64,000 nt of DNA, from contig NZ_BSSM01000013.1 of the NCBI RefSeq assembly GCF_030269125.1, positions 1-64,000 of the forward strand, in the 5' to 3' direction. Positions 59,881 to 64,000 of the stretch are shown here, one piece after another. The notes under the pieces are model-generated. The model saw only the letters and a list, made by a program, of their open reading frames with translations, ran no database searches and was not told the origin of the DNA. The DNA is from Streptomyces hygroscopicus subsp. hygroscopicus (GTDB lineage Bacteria > Actinomycetota > Actinomycetes > Streptomycetales > Streptomycetaceae). The first letter of the stretch is position 1; each line of letters begins with the position of its first letter. The translations under genes were made by a program, and so were the position numbers.

Positions 59881-62382
59881 TCACTGTTCGCGGGTCAGGA
59901 AGAGCGTTCCGCAGCTGAAGCACTGCACGCCCTCCTGGTAGGTCTTGGTCATGGTCGTGCTGACCTTGGCGGAGTCGTTCCCGATGAGGGTGATCGTCGT
60001 GGTGGCCTCACCGATGAGGTCGGTGCAGGAGCCGCTGCTCGTGTCGTAGATGGGCCGCTCGGCACTGAAGGTGTCGCCGCTGCCGGTGAACTCGGTGCTC
60101 GCGTCCTGGCCGCACGCGTCGCGCCCCCGGGAGACGTATCCGCCGCCCGACGCGTCGAACTGGTACGTGGCACCGTCGCTGCCCCTCCAGCGGCCGGCGA
60201 GCCCGGTCTCCGAGGAGCTCGACGAACTGGACGAACTGGACGAGCCGGAACGGCTCTCCGCGAACGAGTGCACCGCCTGACTGATGACGACCCTGCCGAC
60301 GACGACGGCGACGATCACGGCGACGATCTTGAGGACGACGGAGGCCCCCGCCGCGGAGGCCCCGGCCGCGCCCGCTCCCGCGGCACCCGCGCCCACCGCC
60401 CCCGTTCCCGCCGCGCCGGTGGCCGCCGAGGCCCCCGCGTGCGCGGCACCGGCGGACTGCGCGGCGGCCCCGGCCTTGGCGGCGCCCGCCTTGGCGGCGC
60501 CCGCCTTGGCCGCACCCGCTTTGGCGGCGCCCGCCTTCGCCGCGCCCGCGGAATGCGCACCGGCGGCGTGGGGAGCGGCCGCATGGGGCGCCGCCGCGTG
60601 CGGGGCGGCCGCGGAATGCTGGGCCGCCGCCTGGTGCGCCCCCGCGTGCGGTGCCGCGGTCGTGTGCTGCGCCGCCGTGGTGTGCGCCGCCGTACCGGGA
60701 TCCACCGAGGTGGCGGGCGTGTGGGCCGCCGTGCCGTGGGCGCCCGCCGCGTGGGCGGACGACGGGTCGGGGCCCGTCGGGCCGGAGGACGCGAGGTTCG
60801 AGGCGCCCCCGTCCGGCTGGGGCAGCGTGCCCGGCGCGTTCGCGGCGTGCGGGGGAACGTACTGGTGGGCGCCCGCGGCCGCGTCGGCGCCGTGGAGGTC
60901 GCCGAGCTGGCGCCACAGCACGGCCGCCTCGCCGAGCAGGACGGCCGCCATGACCCGGCGGCCGGTGAGCAGGCTGCGGATGCCCTGCTCGTGGGTGAAG
61001 TACGCGACGGCCTGCCGGTCGCCGGCCAGCCGGGCGGCGGGCAGTCCGCGCTCCAGCAGCCTGCCCCACACGCCGAACCGCAGCGAGCGGGCCAGCGCCG
61101 GGGACGCGGCGCGCACGATCCGTACCGCCAGCTCGGGGCGTCCGTCCCGCTCGGCCAGTTCGGCCACCACCTCCAGGGCACGGGCGTGTTGCTCGACCTG
61201 CGCGGCGGTGGTGGCGGAACGGCCGATCCAGCCGGCGAAGTGGTCGCACAGCTGCTCGACGGAGAAGGGCTCGGGGTCGCGCTCGCGCAGCACCGGTACG
61301 ACGTCGGGCACGGCGCGGTAGCCGCGCTGCGTCTGCTCGGCGAGGCCGAGGTCCACCAGGCGGCCGCAGAGCACGGCGGTGTCGGACGCGCCGCAGAGGG
61401 CCTCGATGTGGCCGACGTCCAGGTCGGCGTCGTCGAGCGTGGTCAGCAGCCGCAGGACGCGCAGCGGTTCGGCGTCCAGCCGGGCGAGCAGCAGCGGCAG
61501 CAGGTCGCCGACCTCGCCGGGACGGGGCAGCGCGGCGGCGTCGGACGGCTCCAGGCGGGTGAGGGCGGCCGCGCGCAGCAGCAGCAGGGGCCGCCCGGAC
61601 GACGTCTCCCACAGGTCGCCCGCCGTCTCTCCCTCCGGGCCCGCGGCCACGGGTCGGCCCAGTTCGCGCGCGAGGAGTTCCAGCGCGGGGGCGCGGCCGA
61701 TGCCGTCCAGGCGCAGGGCGGTGCCGTCGCCGAGCAGCGATCTGTCCCGTCCGGCGACGACGAAGGTGGCGTCGGGGGCCGCGTCCATGAGGGTGCGCAG
61801 GCCCTCCGGGGAGAAGTCGGCGTTGTCGACGTAGACGGTGACGCGCACACCGGTCATCAGGCGGCGCAGTTCGGGGCCGGAGGGGGCGTAGCCGCGGGTC
61901 TCGTAGCAGGCCTCGAACATGTCCTGGGCGAGGTCCTCGGGTTCGCGCCGGGCCGCGTCGAGGAAGAGCACGCCGTCGCGTTCCGGGGTGAGGGTGCGGG
62001 CCGCGTGCCGCAGCAGGGTGCTCTTGCCGACGCCGGGCGCGCCCCACAGCTGGACCGGACCGCCGTCGCGGACGGCGGTCGCGAGTCGTGCCAGGTCGCC
62101 GTCCCGGCCGAGCGGGGCCGCCTGCCGCCGGGGCAGCAGGGACACCCGGTCGCGGCGCACCGGCCGGGGCCGCTGTCCCTCCATGAGGAGGGTGACCGTC
62201 GAGCCGTGCTGGGCGTCGATGACCACGTTGTGGTCACCGGCGACGACCGGGCCGCCCGCGTCGCCCGCGATGTCGATCCGCCGCGCGGACCCCTCGCCCG
62301 CGGACCTCGCGCGTTCCGGCGTTTCGCGTTCCGGCCGTGCCCCGCCGGCCCCCGTGGGCCCGTTCGCGTCCGTGTTCGCCAT
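59881..62382 (-). CDS. NLR-like ATPase with amyloid-like N-motif, TM helix and predicted ectodomain
   Basis: 833 aa from ATG 62382 with GGGGG upstream. Residues 36-56 carry the IDIAGDAGGPVVAGDHNVV motif. An NTPase follows: Walker A GAPGVGKS (114-121), Walker-B-like VTVYVDNADF, and FVVAGRDRSLL. A helical region then leads into an Ala/His/Lys low-complexity stretch (repeats of APHAA and KAGAA). A single TM (VVLKIVAVIVAVVVGRVVIS) follows, then a Ser-rich linker and a C-terminal domain with four Cys (DACGQD, SGSCTDL, QCFSCG) and beta-rich character. The NTPase would be cytoplasmic and the last domain outside. This combination is unusual for STAND proteins. It forms an operon with the 73-aa protein. 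Role unknown; sensing or immunity is inferred. Confidence 0.75.
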   Translation of the reverse strand: MANTDANGPTGAGGARPERETPERARSAGEGSARRIDIAGDAGGPVVAGDHNVVIDAQHGSTVTLLMEGQRPRPVRRDRVSLLPRRQAAPLGRDGDLARLATAVRDGGPVQLWGAPGVGKSTLLRHAARTLTPERDGVLFLDAARREPEDLAQDMFEACYETRGYAPSGPELRRLMTGVRVTVYVDNADFSPEGLRTLMDAAPDATFVVAGRDRSLLGDGTALRLDGIGRAPALELLARELGRPVAAGPEGETAGDLWETSSGRPLLLLRAAALTRLEPSDAAALPRPGEVGDLLPLLLARLDAEPLRVLRLLTTLDDADLDVGHIEALCGASDTAVLCGRLVDLGLAEQTQRGYRAVPDVVPVLRERDPEPFSVEQLCDHFAGWIGRSATTAAQVEQHARALEVVAELAERDGRPELAVRIVRAASPALARSLRFGVWGRLLERGLPAARLAGDRQAVAYFTHEQGIRSLLTGRRVMAAVLLGEAAVLWRQLGDLHGADAAAGAHQYVPPHAANAPGTLPQPDGGASNLASSGPTGPDPSSAHAAGAHGTAAHTPATSVDPGTAAHTTAAQHTTAAPHAGAHQAAAQHSAAAPHAAAPHAAAPHAAGAHSAGAAKAGAAKAGAAKAGAAKAGAAKAGAAAQSAGAAHAGASAATGAAGTGAVGAGAAGAGAAGASAAGASVVLKIVAVIVAVVVGRVVISQAVHSFAESRSGSSSSSSSSSSSETGLAGRWRGSDGATYQFDASGGGYVSRGRDACGQDASTEFTGSGDTFSAERPIYDTSSGSCTDLIGEATTTITLIGNDSAKVSTTMTKTYQEGVQCFSCGTLFLTREQ

Positions 62383-62553
62383 GACAACCCCCGATGTGCC
62401 GTGCACCGTGCCGGCGGCGCCGGAACCCTGTCGCGCCGGCGCCCTGTCGCCACGCTAGCCACCGGCGGGCGCCGGGCTGCCGTCAAAGTACGGGTTTCCC
62501 CGATGATTCCGAGCGGCTTCGGAATGCCCGACACCACCTCTGCACAAGCGAGT

Positions 62554-63285
62554 TCAGGATTCCGGGTAGGCGATCTCGGCGAGCAGCGCGAGGTTCTCGA
62601 CGCGCACGGTGCGGTAGCCGGTGGTGACGGCGCCCGAACGGCGCAGCCGCCGCAGCGCCTTGTGGACGCTGGGCTCAGCCGCGCCCGCGAGGGTGGCCAG
62701 TTCGGTCTGGGTGATCGGCCAGTGGATCACCGCGCCGGCGCCCGCGCGCTCCCCATATGTCATCGCCAGGTGGTGCAGCACCCGGGCCAGCCGGGTGCCG
62801 ACGTCGCAGCCGGTGAAGTTGATCCGGTGGGCGTTGGCGAGGCGCAGCTTGGCCACGATGGCGCGGTTCACGGCGTCCGCGATCCGCGCGTCCCGGCGCA
62901 GGCAGTCCAGGAAGGCCGCCCGGGTCATCATGCGGGCGCCGACGGGTCCGCAGGTGGTGACCGTGGCCGAGCGGGGCTTGCCGTCGACGGCGGCCAGTTC
63001 GCCCACCAGGTCGCCGCCCATGCGCACGGCGAGCAGCGCGTCGCGCCCGTCCTGGGTGCGTCCGGTGGCCTTCACCACGCCGTCGAGCAGGACGAGCACG
63101 AAGTCGGTGCGGTCCGCCTCCCGCATCAGGATCCGGTCCGCGTCGTAGCGCACCCGCGTCCCCAGCGCCAGCAGCCGGGCGCGCGCGTCCGCGCCGAGGC
63201 CGCCGAGCAGGCTGGGCGCCGGCCAGTCCCACTCCTCGCGCGGCCGCCGTCCGGCGCGCGCGACGGACCGTGTGCCGTCCACCAT
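62554..63285 (-). CDS. Crp/Fnr-family transcriptional regulator
   Basis: 243 aa from ATG 63285. A cyclic-nucleotide-binding domain (YDADRILMREADRTDFVLVL, with phosphate-cassette-like GELAAVDGKPRSATVTT) is followed by a winged helix (ITQTELATLAGAAEPSVHKA). The cassette has the G-E...R-S arrangement needed for a cyclic nucleotide, so cAMP or another nucleotide may bind. It is divergent from the cyclase-like gene, sharing a 102-base intergenic region, and lies upstream of the NLR-like operon on the same strand (147 bases after its stop). Confidence 0.88.
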   Translation of the reverse strand: MVDGTRSVARAGRRPREEWDWPAPSLLGGLGADARARLLALGTRVRYDADRILMREADRTDFVLVLLDGVVKATGRTQDGRDALLAVRMGGDLVGELAAVDGKPRSATVTTCGPVGARMMTRAAFLDCLRRDARIADAVNRAIVAKLRLANAHRINFTGCDVGTRLARVLHHLAMTYGERAGAGAVIHWPITQTELATLAGAAEPSVHKALRRLRRSGAVTTGYRTVRVENLALLAEIAYPES

Positions 63286-63387
63286 GGCCCCAGTATCCCC
63301 GCCCGACCCCGTATTCCTACGAGTTGTGCGCACCCGGTTGCGGGAAGACTGGAGTACGTCCCCTCCCGCCGAGCCGAAGCAGGTCCC

Positions 63388-64000
63388 ATGAACGCCGAGT
63401 TGGAGTACCGGGCCGTGCTGGCCGTGGACGTCGAACGGTCCGCCGGGCGCGGGGACCGGGCGCTGTTCGAGATCCGGGCGCGGCTCACGGAGATGGTCGA
63501 GGAGGCGTTCGCCGCGAGCGGTGTCGACTGGGCCGCGTGTCTGCGCCACGACCTGGGCGACGGGCTGCGCGTGACGGCCCCGGCGGGCACCCGCAAGGCG
63601 GCGCTCGTCCATCCGCTGGTGCCCGAACTCGCGCTGCGGCTGCGGACGTACAACCGCGGGGCCTCGCCGCTGACCCGGATCCGGGTGCGGATCGCCCTGC
63701 ACGCGGGCGACGTCCGGGTGTCGCCGGACGGGGACGTCGCCGGGAGCCCGCTGGAGGTCCTCGCCCGCCTGCTGGACGCGCCGCCCGCGCGGGCCGCGCT
63801 GGCCGGGGCGCCGGAGACGGTGCCCGCCTCGCTGCTGCTGTCCGGGCACTTCTACGACGAGACGGTGCGGCACGGCCATCTCGGTCTGTTCCCCGAGGAC
63901 TTCCGCAAGGTCGGCTTCACGGTGAAGGAGCACACCGCGGACGCCTGGCTCCAGCTGCCCGGCTGGCGGCTGCCTCCGCAACCGGCGCGACCCGCGGGGC
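63388..64000 (+). CDS. Class III nucleotide-cyclase-like protein (partial, cut by window end)
   Basis: The first 204 codons from ATG 63388 are in the window. The fold pattern of class III cyclases can be followed: VLAVDVERS gives the first metal Asp, CLRHDLGDGLRV the GD turn with second acidic positions, IRVRIALHAGDV the central strand, and GSPLEVLARLLDAPP the G..vN..aRl helix. In the last, the transition-state Asn is replaced by Glu while the Arg is kept. It may be a weak or altered cyclase or a nucleotide-binding pseudoenzyme. Activity cannot be judged. The C-terminus, which in related Streptomyces proteins may carry another signalling motif, is missing. Confidence 0.7.
   Translation, partial: MNAELEYRAVLAVDVERSAGRGDRALFEIRARLTEMVEEAFAASGVDWAACLRHDLGDGLRVTAPAGTRKAALVHPLVPELALRLRTYNRGASPLTRIRVRIALHAGDVRVSPDGDVAGSPLEVLARLLDAPPARAALAGAPETVPASLLLSGHFYDETVRHGHLGLFPEDFRKVGFTVKEHTADAWLQLPGWRLPPQPARPAG

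Overview
The window is high-GC actinobacterial chromosome and almost certainly Streptomyces. The gene order runs obg-rpmA-rplU, a ribonuclease ES-type rne, TIGR03936, TIGR03960, CYTH-CHAD, rodA-mrdA-mreD-mreC-mreB, ndk, folC-valS, clpX-clpP2-clpP1-tig. This order, GTG/TTG starts, third-position GC bias, a mycothiol-dependent Rv2466c-type protein and a ClgR box before clpP1 all fit that genus. Most core genes are on the minus strand.

Layout. 1-4.6 kb: end of galU, then the obg-rpmA-rplU ribosome operon and an overlapping sugar-alcohol-phosphate dehydrogenase/nucleotidyltransferase pair. 4.7-10.3 kb: a very long RNase E/G with low-complexity arms, and TIGR03936. 10.4-13.1 kb: a YihY-type membrane protein, a secreted Pro/Thr-repeat protein and an atypical NarL-type regulator. 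13.1-19.8 kb: an integrated mobile element bounded by a 113-bp imperfect direct repeat of the 3' end of the TIGR03960 radical SAM gene. It carries a large serine recombinase, an IS3-family element, an NB-ARC/TPR (STAND, NLR-like) ATPase translationally coupled to a two-TM protein, and a small ORF. 19.7-30.4 kb: the radical SAM protein, a CYTH-CHAD protein, the Mre/RodA/PBP2 cell-wall cluster and ndk. 30.5-42.3 kb: folC, valS, two secreted or membrane proteins, the Clp/trigger-factor proteostasis cluster, tRNA-Pro and tRNA-Gly. 42.4-58.4 kb: accessory metabolism and regulation (VOC, TetR, acyltransferase, PP2C phosphatase, HD protein, Nei-type glycosylase, RpiB, two paralogous amino-acid permeases flanking BioY, a 2-hydroxyacid dehydrogenase, a DsbA-like protein, PepN). 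58.5-64 kb: an AbiEi/DUF559-like protein, a second NLR-like ATPase with a transmembrane segment and predicted ectodomain, its 73-aa partner, a Crp/Fnr regulator and a divergent class III cyclase-like protein cut by the window end.

The most interesting signal is shared between the mobile element and the 59.6-62.4 kb locus. In each, a STAND-type ATPase starts with a short Gly-rich motif of the form (I/V)x(I/V)xGDAxxP(V/I). Its small neighbouring protein carries a matching motif: at the C-terminus of the two-TM protein in the element, and at the N-terminus of the 73-aa protein on the chromosome. This is the arrangement described for NLR/effector pairs that signal by amyloid templating. I infer two candidate signalling or immunity modules; nothing here proves it. 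The Crp regulator and cyclase-like protein beside the second module raise the possibility of a nucleotide-signal input.

Limits: all calls come from reading sequence, with no database search. Boundaries of the mobile element (exact crossover) and of the IS (terminal repeats) are not resolved to the base.
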